From Phalacrocorax aristotelis (taxonomy: Eukaryota; Chordata; Aves; Suliformes; Phalacrocoracidae), in assembly GCF_949628215.1 (NCBI RefSeq), contig NC_134276.1:219004610-219068609 (forward strand): DNA of 64,000 nucleotides, read 5' to 3'. Positions 35,906 through 47,159 of the stretch are shown piece by piece; the stretch's first letter is position 1, and each line of letters starts with the position of its first letter. A program made the translations under genes and the position numbers. The notes under the pieces were generated by a model that saw only the letters and a list, made by a program, of their open reading frames with translations, ran no database searches and was not told the DNA's origin.

Positions 35906-37750
35906 GTTCCTCACAGCACACTTGGCCACCATTCCTTCCTGCAGAAGCTGAGCCAGCCACTCCCTGACTCCTGGTGTCATACATACCCATACATCATCCT
36001 CCACCACACAGACCATCTCTGCCATCCCCTGGCACACAGCCTACAGCCCAAGCATGCAGATGGAAAGAAGCAGACAAGGCCTATGGAAAATAATGTCACG
36101 AACAGGATCACAGAAAGCCCATCAGGAGACTCCAGCTGGCATGTGAGGGGTGGTACTGGGCTGCAGAGGGACATCCCAGATCCATCTGCCACCAGGAAGC
36201 TGCAGGATATCTGCCCAGAACCACCCCCAGCCCAAGAACACCAAGGCCTTCCGCTGGGGGCAATCCCCTGCTGTAGCTCCTCACACTGGGATGGCAGTGC
36301 CTTGGTCTGGGACCAGGTCTCCCCACATCATGAAGCAGAAGTGACTCTGACCCTTCTCCTGGAAGGGAGACAGATGCTCTCTTGTACTTCAATCCCCTTT
36401 CTGCGCCCCCTGCTGATAGTCCCTCCACGCCTGCACCTCCCTGGTTCAATCCAGCACCCCTGCTGCTCAGGCAAGCATTGTCCACATGCCCTAGTCCTGC
36501 ATGCCAGGCTATGGCTGCATGTGCTGCTGGCACATTGGTCCCTCTCCTGGGGACTCACTAAGCTTCACACTTATCTCCAGGGCCTGGCCCCATGGGGACA
36601 GAAACCTTTGCTTGCTTCCAGCTCTGCCTATTGTCACTGGGTTGTTGCAGTGCTCTGTATAACCAGCACGCCAAGGCAACACATATGAGCTCTCTACATA
36701 CCCAGAGCTAGCCAATGTCCCTGGGACCCCATTTCACAGCACCGATCCCTCTGCTAGTTGTAGCAGCTTGAACATTACCCCAGCCTACAAACACCCCTGC
36801 ATCCCATCCACCACCCCACAGCATCCTCTCCTTGCTGCTCTGCCCCACCAGCAAAAGAACCCTAGACCCACAGTGAGAGGCTGCTACAAGCACAATGCAG
36901 AGACCAGGCTGCTATGCAAGAAATTTGGTAGTGCTTGCTTGAGAAATAGGTCTCTGCATGGAGCTGCACTCAGCATCACAACAGTGCCACACAGATGACG
37001 CTGCTTGGGGCGGAGAAGGGTCCACAGCCTGCCCTTGGTGGGGCAGCTGCGCTGCAGCCACCCTGTGGAATCCCACACTCTCCTGTGCCCTGCAGCTCTG
37101 CCCTGCAGACCCTTGTCCTTGTGGTTTGCAGCCCTCAAACTCCAGGGTGAGCTCTTCCCCCAGAGCCTCAGCCCTTCTCAGCCCTCAGGCACCAGACAGC
37201 CCCAAGCTGCTCCAGCTCCCTCCCCTCAGCACCAAGCGGCATCCTGGAAATGCCACCTGTGCCATCAGTGCAGTGTGGGTGAGACTCAGATACCACGGGA
37301 GCAGAACAGAGCTGGCTCAGAGGCAGCTTTGTGCAGAGGGAGGCACAGGCAAGGGGTGAAACTGCTCTGCAGGGGCGCAACGCAGCCTCAGCACAGCCCT
37401 GCTCTGGCTGCAGGGCCCAGCTCCCAGCCTCAGTGGGTGGAGGACAAGGGAAATGCAAGAACGCTGCTCCCCAGGGGACAACCCAGGCTCCGGGGTTGTT
37501 CCCCAGCACACATAGAATGGGTGCTGCGCCCTCACCCCACACTGACCCCAGGGTCATCCTCCCCACTCTTCCATGCCAGCCACCACCTCCCACCACAAGC
37601 TCGGTCCTTCTCTCCCAGCCCTCTTCTGTCTTCTTAGCAGCCACAAATCCTGGGAAGCAGCATTATTGAAACTGGGTTGTCCAGAGCTCCTTGGGTGATC
37701 ACGCTGCCCTGGAGAGCAGAAGAGTGGGCACTCCGCTCCTGCAGCGCACC
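35906..37750. other. non-coding DNA, no gene recognised
   Basis: GC-rich sequence without a recognisable exon, RNA gene or mobile element. The frame at 35,834-36,688 (284 codons) has no domain and starts inside the CR1 tail. Confidence 0.45.
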
Positions 37751-38535
37751 CCCTGCCTCTGCCCTGCCCTCAGCACTGGCCCCCGCTGCCCCTCCAGCCC
37801 AGCCCTGCCCTCCTGCGCCAGCTCCAGCGCAGCCTGCGGCACAGCCCTCCAGCTCCAGCGCAGCCCTCCAGCTCCAGCACAGCCCTGCAGCCCAGCCCTG
37901 CCCTCCTGCACCAGCTCCAGTGCAGCCCTGCAGCTCCAGCACAGTCCTGCAGTGCAGCCCTCCAGCTCCAGCCCTGCCCTCCAGCACTGCCCTCCAGCTC
38001 CAGCACAGCCCCCTCCAGCTCCAGCGCAGCCCCCTCCAGCTCCAGTGCAGCCCTGCAGCCCAGCCCTGCCCTCCTGCGCCAGCTCCAGTGCAGCCCTGCA
38101 GCGCAGCCCTCCAGCTCCAGTGCAGCGCAGCCCTCCTGCGCCAGCTCCAGCACAGCCCTCCAGCGCTGCCCTCCAGCTCCAGCGCATCCCTCCAGCGCCA
38201 GCGCAGCCCTGCAGCCCAGCCCAGCCCTCCTGCGCCAGCTCCAGCACAGCCCTCCAGCGCTGCCCTCCAGCTCCAGCGCAGTCCAGCCCTCCTGCGCCAG
38301 CTCCAGCACAGCCCTCCAGCGCTGCCCTCCAGCTCCAGCGCATCCCTCCAGCGCCAGCGCAGCCCTGCAGCCCAGCCCAGCCCTCCTGCGCCAGCTCCAG
38401 CACAGCCCTCCAGCGCTGCCCTCCAGCTCCAGCGCAGCCCTCCAGCTCCAGCCCAGCCCTGCAACGCAGCCCTGCCTTCCTGAGCCAGCTCCAGCGCTGC
38501 CCTCCAGCTCCAGCGCAGCCCTCCAGCGCAGCCCG
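37751..38535. repeat. GC-rich minisatellite with higher-order structure
   Basis: The basic phrase CAGCCCTCCAGCTCCAGCG recurs throughout with small variants. The marker CCTCCTGCG starts at 38,132, 38,226, 38,288 and 38,382, giving spacings of 94, 62 and 94 bp, so a 156 bp higher-order unit is duplicated. It creates proline/alanine frames of up to 485 codons on plus and 508 on minus; these are artefacts. The right end passes directly into a CpG island. Confidence 0.9.
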
Positions 38536-38970
38536 ACGAAGCCGTCGGCTGGTCCGCGGGCCCGGAGCGCGGCGCTGGCCAAGCGGCAATGCGGTGGTCC
38601 AGGACCGCCGCTCGTATTCATTCCCGCGAGTGCGGCGGCCTGTCCCGGGGGCCCGGCCGCGGCCAGGCCAGCGATCGCGACCCACATTGGCCGCTTCCCG
38701 CAGAGCTCCGCACGCCCGCACCGCCGGGGGCGGCCCCAGCGCGACGGCTCCGCAGTCCCCTCACATCCCGCCCCGCCCGGCCACGGGCGCCGCCGCCCAC
38801 CGGTGGGGACCCGCGGGGCACGGGGCTCCCAGGAGGACAGACCCCCTCGGCGGAGCCCGGAGCTTGCCGGGGGACCCACGGGGGCCGCCGGCGACGGGCG
38901 ACGGCGTCTCCTTGCGGCGGCGGCGGGGAACGGCACGGGGGGCGGAAGCGGGCAGATCTGCACAGCACCA
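38530..38970. promoter_or_regulatory. orphan CpG island
   Basis: About 440 bp is dense in CG dinucleotides, unlike the CG-poorer minisatellite to its left and the CA array to its right. A CCAAT box is present on the minus strand (GCGGCCAATG at about 38,698-38,689). It may be a promoter of an unidentified transcript or a promoter-like CpG cluster. No exon of a known protein starts here. Confidence 0.55.
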
Positions 38971-39720
38971 CGCACACACTGACACTGGCTGCACACCGGC
39001 ACGCGCACCCCCAACACACTGCACACGCCGACACGCGCACACACCCCCAACACACTGCACGCACACCCCCAACACGCTGCACACACCGACTGCACACCGA
39101 CACATGCACACCCGTCTAACACACTGCACATTAACACACACACACTGACACTGCACACCAACACGTGCACAGGCCAACACACTGACTCACACCAACACGC
39201 ACACATGTGTGTGCACACACACACTTTGCACCAACACACATGCACACACGCAGGCATACCAACACATGTGCACGCACACACAGAGACTACATACAAATAC
39301 TACATACCAACTCACATGCATGCACACAGCACACATGAACACACCGAGTAATGCCCACACAGCACACATGCACGTCATGCACAGAGTGGAAGGCATGCAC
39401 ACACGATCACACAAAGTGCATGCACACACAGCCTGTCTGCATACACACAATATGCCAACACACACACTCTACCATGTGAATACATACATATGGTGTGCTC
39501 CCTCACAGGCTCACCTACACCACACTGTGTGTGCACAGTGTTCATCCACAGTATGCGTACGTAGATGTAGAGCGCACCAAGACACTTTGTGGCCCCCACA
39601 CAGAGTGCACAAATGGCATGTGCACCTAGAGTGCACCACACAAATCGACATGCCAGCATGTGCACACCCAGCTGTGCACATACATACAGTGTGCACCACG
39701 TGGGTATGCTGGACTCAACC
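38960..39720. repeat. CA-rich degenerate microsatellite
   Basis: Long stretches of CACACACTG, ACACCAACACG, TGCACACAC and CATACA words run from the CpG island to near 39,720. A looser repeat, CACACCCCCAACAC(A/G)CTGCAC, occurs at about 39,000-39,070 and there are many ACCAACACAC copies. It is non-coding. Confidence 0.85.
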
Positions 39721-39769
39721 CACTCACGCATCACTGCTTGCCTGCCATGGCTGTAACCAGATTAGCTCT

Positions 39770-40230
39770 TCAACACCCAAACATGTGCAGAGAGCTACCA
39801 AGATGATCAGGGGACAGGAGCAACTCCCTTGTGAGGAAAGGCTGAGAGACCTGGGCTTGTTCAGCCTGGAGAAGAGAAGGCTGAGGGGGGATATCATCAA
39901 TGCTTATAAATACCTGAAGGGCGGGTGTCAGGAGGACGGGGCCGGGCTCTTTTCAGTGGTGCCCAACGCCAGGTCAAGGGGCAACGGGCACAAGCTGGAA
40001 CACGGGAAGTCCCACCTGAACATGAGGACAAACCCCTTCCCTGTGCGGGTGCCAGAGCAGTGGCACAGGCTGCCCAGAGGGGCTGTGGGGTCCCTTCCCT
40101 GGAGACATTCACTCCCCGCCTGGACGCGGTCCTGTGCCCCTGCTCTGGGTGTGCCTGCTCAAGCACAGGTTGGACAGGATGATCTCCAGAGGTTGCTTAC
40201 AATCTCTACCAGTCTGTGATTCTGTGATAC
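39770..40230 (+). mobile_element. CR1 LINE, 3' region
   Basis: The codons read [20 protein letters not shown], then DIINAYKYLKGGCQEDGAG and RSRGNGHKLEHGKSHLNM. The tail is GTTGGACAGGATGATCTCCAGAGG, TTGCTTACAATCTC and AGTCTGTGATTCTGTGATA. It is inserted at the right end of the CA-rich array and belongs to the same subfamily as the 35.5 kb copy. The frame is open for most of its length, but no RT core is present. Confidence 0.9.
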
Positions 40231-40682
40231 TGCCTGGAGTAATGTTCTCTGGTGTATGTCTCTTGGGAAGGACCTGGCAGCAAACGGCTACAGAGCGCAG
40301 GGTGGCAGTGAACTTCCCAGAAAGGCTATGATGCCACACTTGGTTTTTTCCTGCTAGCTGTTAGCAGGCAGTGCTCAGAGCCAGGTGCTGCTGCCTGCCA
40401 TGGGGCCTGCACCCCCTCATCCCGCAAGCAGAGCATTCGGCGGGCGTCTGACAGGGGTGTCCAGTCCCACCTTCTGCCTCCTTGCCTGCTTGGAACCCTC
40501 CATGGTTCCCCCCCCAACCCAAGAGACCACCGTGCACAGCACCTGGAACCAGCAACTGTGTGACATCAGCCCTGGGGCCAAGGGCACCACAGGCAACATG
40601 AGTACTGCAGGCACTACGTTGGCTGCTGCACTGGTGGCAACAAGACCTTGGTCCTTGCAGCTGCCACATGCCACTGGCAGTG
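40231..40682. other. spacer upstream of the acrosin locus
   Basis: About 450 bp separates a CR1 tail from the acrosin signal-peptide exon. It should contain the former ACR promoter and 5' UTR. I see no TATA box or CpG cluster. Confidence 0.4.
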
Positions 40683-42953
40683 ATGAATTTTCTCCCCCTC
40701 CTTGCCCTGCTGGTCGTGTGCTGGCCTGTGCATGGCACATGGGGCAACTGTGGGTAAGTGGACCGAGGCTCTTGAGCAACCCTTATGGGGTTCACTGCAG
40801 GGTGCCTGCTTGTCCCCCATAGCCACACCACAGCTTCCCAAAGCCCATGTGGGAGCCTTGGTTCCTCGCCAGCACACAGGCTGCTTGCACAACTCGTCTA
40901 TGGGGTGAAAGCACAAACGGGTGGACAGATGCATGCCCCGCGGCATTCCTAGCCCTGCTGTCCATGCAACCAACGCCTTGTGGGGAGGGAAGATGGCTGA
41001 CCTTCAGCCTGAACAGCTGTGAGCCGTTCAGCAGGACAGTGATGAGTTCCTGCTTACAGAGGGACCTGCGGGTTCTGGCCCATGGCTTCTCACTACGGCA
41101 CATTGCACACGTGGGTGTCACGGGTGCCCAGCCAGCAGCCTGTCCCTGGATGGTCAGCATCCAGGATCCCTGGAAAATAGGCATGGGGCATATGTGTGGA
41201 CGGTCCCTCATCAGCCCACAGTGGGTCCTCAAGGCAGCCCACTGCTTCACTGAGGCCAGCTATGGAGGTCCAGGGAACAGGGATATCCCCACAATGCTAG
41301 CAGGTGCCCTGTGCCCAGCACCACGTGCTACTCGCATCCTGTTTCCTTGCAGTATACCCAGTGCCTGGGCAGTCCCAAGCCCAGCTGAAAGGCTGCTCAG
41401 GAGAAGGGTGGGCTCATGCTGCTACTTCCTAGCAGCTTCCAGCTCAACATTTCTCAACAATTCTTGAGTCTAAGGCATACTATGGCAGTCGCACCCTCCA
41501 TAGCGCTGTTTTCCTCTCTCCCCTCTGAAGCAGAAGGCAGGGAGCTGCTGGGCTGCTGCAGCACATGGCTTTGCTCCCTCTGACCCCTCTCTCCACCTGC
41601 CACCTAGGCACATCACGATGTGGCGTGTGGTCACTGGGGCAACCCAGTTGACTCAGTGGCGCCCTGAGGCCCAAGTGCACAATATTAAGTGGCTACTGGT
41701 TAAAAAATGCTACAGTAGTATCTCGGAGAAGAATGACATTGCCTTGCTGCAATTGGACCAGCCTGTCCAGTGCAGCTAACACATATAGCTTGCCTGTGTG
41801 CCCGAGGCCCGGCTCAGCATGTCGGAGCTGACAACCTGATGCATCAGTCGCTGGAGTTCCATGACTGCAAGATGTGAGTTCCCAGCAAGTACTCGTGTCC
41901 TGAGTGCAAGCTTGGCACGCTGGGTGGATGGCTTGGTCTTCCGGCCAGCAGAGGCAAAAGCCAGAATCAGGCTGTGGGGACATATGCATGTAGAGAGATG
42001 GGACCCAAAGCAAGACAGAAGGGAAACACTGGTACAGTGCCTCTTGAGATGCAAAGCCAAGCCCTAGGGAAGGGGCTTGCCCAGAGACAACTGGCAATGA
42101 GCTGCTGGGTGTTAACTCCTCTCTGTGCTCACAGACGGAGGATCAACTGATGTCCTGCAGGAGGTCAAGGTCCGCCTCATTAACGTCAACCTCTGTAACA
42201 GCAGCTGGTGGTACAGACAGGCCATCCACACCCACAACCTGGCAGCCCATAGGTCCAGATCCCAACCCTAGAACATCTGTCTTCCACACATCCAGGATCA
42301 CTGTGCACAGATGAGAGAGAGCCCTACCTTACAGGCCCACCAACCCCTCCCAGACAAGGTTCTGTAGGCTCCAGCATCTGAACAGAGCCTTTCTGTGCAG
42401 TGAATTAGCTCTGGCAGGTGCTGTGAGAAAGAAGCAAGCCATAGTGCTGAAGTGACTACCCAACACAACCTTAATCGTCTCACCTCTATTGCAGGGTGAC
42501 AGCGGTGGTCCTCTCATGTGCAAAGACAATGGTGACTACTTCTGGCTTGTTGGAGTGACCAGCTGGTGGAAAGGCTGTGCAAGAGTAAAACAGCCCAGAG
42601 TCTACACCTCCACTCAGCACTTTTATGACTGGATCTCGGCACAGATGGGATTGTGCCCAGCAGTAAGGGCGACTCCAACATCACAGGCATGGAGTCATCT
42701 TCTCACCGCCTCAAGCCCCTTTCAGAGGCCAAGGCCAATACCAACGCAATCGAGCAGGTTTATACCCTGCCCATTTCCACACCAGAAGCTGGTGGAATTC
42801 TTTAATCTGCTGCAGGAGCTCCTGCAGGTCCTAAGGGAGGAAAAAGGCTTGAGCTGCAGGACAAACAGGATCCAAGGTATGCTGCAAGCAGGCTGCAGTG
42901 TACCACGACCATTCCTTCTGGGGCAATGCCTGCTGATCCAAAGGCAGCCTTAG
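40683..42953 (+). pseudogene. ACR: acrosin (sperm acrosomal serine protease), unitary pseudogene
   Basis: Acrosin is the trypsin-like protease of the sperm acrosome. Five exons are recognisable. Exon 1, 40,683-40,753, encodes a signal peptide (MNFLPLLALLVVCWPVHG). Exon 2, 41,060 to about 41,265, has CGFWPMASHYG, PWMVSIQ and AAHCF with the catalytic His. Exon 3, 41,608-41,873, has EKNDIALLQLD with the catalytic Asp. Exon 4, 42,135 to about 42,252, has DVLQEVKVRL and LCNSSWW. Exon 5, 42,495-42,953, has GDSGGPLMC with the catalytic Ser. Damage: a 1-bp loss near 41,112 shifts frame at the activation site. Exon 3 carries TAA (41,777), TAG (41,786) and TGA (41,837). Exon 4 breaks after HTHNL without a good donor, losing the segment before GDSGG. 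SWGxGC has become SWWKGC. No intact product is possible from this locus. Sequencing error is unlikely to explain so many lesions. Confidence 0.88.
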
Positions 42954-43895
42954 TGTCTAAGGCCTGCTCTGTCCTGCCCATGCTTCTCTGAGTGCGCATA
43001 AATGCTGAAGTTGACTTAGTTCTTGAAATAGAGTTGCTAATTTTCACAGCTAACCATGCTTCAGTCCAGTTCAGTTTCCTGTGTAGTGCAAGGCTGTCCA
43101 TGCCCAGCACCTAGAAAATGAGGCTCCAGGCAGACAGTAGCACCCAAAAGGAGTCACTCAAAAGGGCTAAAACTGTGCCAGGTCAGTGAGGAGGGTGCTC
43201 AGAGCCACCAAGGGATGGAGAAGACTGGCACATTGAGACTAGAAAGAGGATAGGAGTAAATTATGTGATGTGCAGACAACTTTGAGGAATGCATTAAGGC
43301 ACACGAGCTGATGATTAAGGCCTGATGTAAGCTTCAACTAACTGAACAGACCATGGGAAACTCCTGAGAATGAGAAATTACTGACCATAGCAAAGAGGGT
43401 GAGAAGCTGACAGGAGTTACAGTGCCAGGAAGAAGAGCCCTATTTCATGGGTAGTTAAGGGGGACTGATGTGAGAGGTGGCCACACTGCACTGATAATTG
43501 AAGGAAGAGTTGGGGTCATTTTGGGGAGAGGAATCTGGCAGGGACAGCAGTACCCATGAAACTGCATCAGTAATGCCATGGAAGTCCAAGATGACCTAGC
43601 TAACAGCACCTGTAACACCAAATCTATACACAGGCGTGGCAAACCTGTGAACAAGGGAGAAAAAACTACCAGGGGTATGTCCCTTTGTTTAGGAGGAGAC
43701 AACAGTGGAGAAAGGGAGGAGTCAAGGAAGATGAGGGGGATGTACAAGCATGGAAAATGGGGAGAAGGAGGGATAAAGGAGCTAGTCATACATAAGCAAA
43801 CTGCTGGTTAGTTTGCTTGTTTGACTGAGCCCTGCACCTAATTGCCACAGTCTGTCCTACCTTCTTTTTCAGAGCTATTCCAAATCCATTTCTGT
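42954..43895. other. spacer downstream of the acrosin locus
   Basis: Moderately AT-rich sequence without an exon or a recognised mobile element. It ends where an unclassified repeat begins. Confidence 0.4.
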
Positions 43896-44585
43896 GTGGT
43901 CCCACTGTGTACCCAGTGCGGGGACAGGTCCAGAGGCCTGGCTGCTAGCAATGGCAGAACAGGACACAGGTCATAGGGACCCAGCAGCTAGAAACACTGA
44001 GTGTCTAGGGCCAGCTACTGGTGGGAGTGCGGTGTGCATGTGCAACTCACTACAAGTGAAGTTGAAGCTGGACTAGCTCACAACCAAGAGGAGATAAAGA
44101 CCTAGAAAGACTCAAGGTCCGTGCCAATGCCTATGTAAGTAGCTTGACATCCAGCCACAGGTTTTAATTGAACTTAATTCCCATGCTAATATTTAAGGCA
44201 CCTGTGAACATGCTGTGCTTGCGAATCTAGGGAGTGGGGGGTGTGTGTGGTTTTTTGACTACTGATCATCAGTCCTGATCAGGTGAAAAGGAAGACAAGG
44301 ACTGAGTTGTGTTTTTTTGTGCTAAGTGGGTGCTGGTAAAGGTACTGTTCTGTCTATGTTTATCCATTTCGCCAGTCATGCCAGTGAAGTATGTGTGCAC
44401 GTTCTTGAATGTGATCTGGCTCTTTGGAAGACAAACTAAGTCTCCGGTACCTGTGCATGGAACAGCAGTCACACGACCCATTGAGCTGAGATGGGAGAAA
44501 CCTCCTGGGAACAAGAGTCCTCCCAGTTCAGCTCCATCTCTTCTGCAAGGAGACGTTCTCTGGGAGGAACATGGGCTGGAAAGAG
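43896..44585 (+). repeat. unclassified interspersed repeat, copy 1 (LTR-like length)
   Basis: This block of up to about 690 bp aligns by eye with 54,045-54,720. Shared anchors, in the same order, include GCCAGCTACTGGTGGGA, a GACTAG/GACTCT junction, CTAGAAAGAC.CAAGGT, GCTTGACATCCAGCCACAGG, TGGGTGCTGGTAAAGG and TCTATGT.AATC-like words. A third partial copy lies at 52,445-52,538 on the minus strand. Length and spread would fit a solo LTR, but no paired terminal repeats, tRNA binding site or protein remnant was seen, so the class is open. Confidence 0.5.
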
Positions 44586-45560
44586 CGTGCACACACACAG
44601 AGCATACACAGAGTATATGCACAAAAATGCTGTTCATGCACACACTGCATTCACACACAGGGTGCATGGAGACACACATGGGGTACGAACAGAAGATGCA
44701 ATGCACACCGAGAGTGTGTGCACTCCCATACTCCAAAGCACATGTCCTGAACACAGAGTACAATGCGCAGTGTTCACATACACAGAGAGTGCATGCCTAT
44801 GATCAGAAGATGGAACACCTCTCCCATGAAGAAAGGCTGAGAGAGTTGGGGTTGTTCAGCGTGGGGAAGAGAAGGCTCCAGGGAGATCTTATTGCAGCCT
44901 TTCAGTACTTAAAGGGGGCTTGTAAGCAAGATGTGGACATACTCTTTGGTAGGTCATGTTGTGATAGGGCAAGGGGTAATGGTTTTAAAGTAAAAGGTGG
45001 TAGATTTAGACTAGATGTAAGGAAGAAATGTTTTACAGTGAGGGTGATGAAACACTGGAGCAGGATGCCTAGAGATGCCTCACCCCTGGAAACATTCAAG
45101 GTCAAGTTGGACTCTGAGCAACCTGATCTAGTGAAGATGTCCCTGCTCACTGCAAGGGGGTTGGACTGGATGACCTTTAAAGGTCCCTTCCAACCCAAAC
45201 TATTCCATGATTCTATGATATGCATACCTGGCTGGTGCGCACGCCCACACAGTGTGTGCACGCATACACAGAACATGCACATGGGCAGTGCATGCACACC
45301 CTACAGTATGCATGCATATGAAATGCACCCACCCCCACATCCTGCATGCATGCACACAGTGCACACCCACCTATCTGCCCACAGGCATGCTCACAGCATA
45401 CACCCAGTGCACATGTAGAATGCACCTCCCACGGGTGCACATGCAAACTCACTTGTCCATACCTGCACATATACACGTCCATGCATACATACACACATGC
45501 AAGCATAAACATGCGTGCACGCACACACACAAAGTGTTGCACCCACACAAACATACAGCC
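44586..45560. repeat. CA/TGCA-rich array split by a CR1
   Basis: The left part (44,586-44,805) and the right part (45,223-45,560) share GTGCACACACACAG, GCATACACAGA, TGCATGCACAC and ACACATGCAAGC words. They are separated by a CR1 copy that clearly inserted into one array. The composition resembles the 39.0-39.7 kb array. Confidence 0.8.
44806..45222 (+). mobile_element. CR1 LINE, 3' region
   Basis: The codons read [20 protein letters not shown], then GDLIAAFQYLKGACKQD and RGNGFKVKGGRFRLDVRKK. The tail is GGTTGGACTGGATGACCTTTA, CCCTTCCAACCCAAAC and TCCATGATTCTATGATA. The reading frame stays open for most of the copy, suggesting moderate age. It belongs to the same subfamily as the 19.1 kb copy. 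Confidence 0.92.
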
Positions 45561-47159
45561 CACTAACACCCTACATGCTCATGAGCCACTCACAGGGACA
45601 CAGCCTATCACACCCACCCCTGCCTGTTCCCACCTGCGCCTGGCCCAAACACATCTTTCAGCATGTGCTCCCACAGCACTGTAGCAGTCACTTGGGCCTC
45701 TCCTCCCATGCCCGGCCGTGTGGACACTGTTGATCCACATGTCCTACCTATGCCCACAGGTGCCTCTGCATGTTGGGACAGTCACGCTATGCTTTGCTCA
45801 GTTTTCTGCAGCCGAGTTACCTGCACACAGTGTACATGGACCCATACCTCCTGCCCTGTTCCTCGTCTGATCCCTGAAACCGTCCACACTCCATGCACCC
45901 CCCTCCCCCCAGATCTCCGAGCTGCAGCTCTTCTCCCCTCAGCATCCTGACTGCTAGCCACCAGTGCTGATTCCTGTGGCCAGACATTGCACAGCAAGCA
46001 CTGCCATGCCCTATGAATGAAGTGGGTTCCATGAATTATGCATCAGTTTCGCCTCCTGCTGCAGTACCAGCCTCTTCACTCTGCCTCCTGGCCCTGAATA
46101 ATTGATGGCAGTGAGTACAGCAGCAGCAGCAGCGCCAGCATCCTTCGTGTGCCAGGGGCCAGGCCATCAGGAAGCATGGGGCTAGACGTGCAAGAAGGCC
46201 AGGGGCTATGGGGACAGTCTGAACTATGGGGGACAGGGACCAATGGAAAGCAGAGTTCACTGGCACATTAGGAAGTGGTTGTAAAAGTGGGATGGGTCTT
46301 AAGAAATGCTGACTAGTAATAACAGGAAAATCCAGAACAGTTTGATCACAGAGGCTGCGTGCAAAAAACAGGCACATCTACATAAGAACATCCAGAGTAG
46401 GATGTAAGCCAGCCTTACCCCTGCTTTGTCTTTGGGCTGAAACTCCTCACCTCTGCCTGCTGTGTGATTAATCCTAGACCACCGCCACTGTGCCTGTGCT
46501 TGTACACAACCTCTGGTCTTGCCTTACTCTTATTTTGGATAAACTGAACAAACTGAGGTCTTCAGGACATTAGACCTCCTTTCCTTTCTGTGCCTGTCTT
46601 CCAGACTTACTCTGGTTTTCAAAAGCAGACATAGCAATAGGGTACAGCCTTCCCCAGGGGTAGGACCTCCCGTTTTTCTCCTCATTCTGCTTATCACCCC
46701 CTTCCACCAGACAATTGCTTTTGCTCTTTGCACTGTCCCTTTCTCACTCTGATTAGAAGTCACTGATCTGCAGGATATGGGCTCCTATGTTCAGGAACAA
46801 CGAGCAGTCCTTGAGCCTGAACATGAAACTCTGCCATTGCTGTATGAAAACATACTGTGCTTGCAAAGTGCCCAGGCTCCCATAGGACCTGACCTGCCCC
46901 AAACGATGCCACGTTCCCTGCCTGTCCCACAGGATTTTGTACTCTGTGTGCATCTGGAGAAAAGCAGCTTCGTTTGTGCTTCCAGCAGCTGGGAAGCTAG
47001 GAGCGGTGCCTTGAGCTGGTGGCGGGTGCCAGCCACAGGAGAGGGGCAGGGGATGTCCAGCCAGGCCACCTAGCGCCTAGCAGAGCAGACATCTGCTCGC
47101 AGCCACACGCCCAGGTGCCCGTCTCCTCCCAGGGCAGCCTCACGGTTTCCCAGTCTCAG
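45561..47159. other. intergenic spacer upstream of ARSA
   Basis: No host exon or mobile element was recognised. A short CAGCAGCAGCAGCAGC run lies near 46,120. GC and CG content rise toward the ARSA promoter. Confidence 0.45.

Noticed and set aside
37691-39296. Pro/Ala-rich frame of 485 codons (plus) and Gly/Trp-rich frame of 508 codons (minus)
   Set aside because: They derive from the CAGCTCCAGCG minisatellite and CpG-rich DNA; no domain, splice context or stable amino acid pattern beyond the repeat.
1-40000. SHANK3 exons
   Set aside because: SHANK3 neighbours ACR in mammals, so I looked for its ankyrin, PDZ, proline-rich and SAM segments on the plus strand. None was recognised; it may lie to the left of the window.
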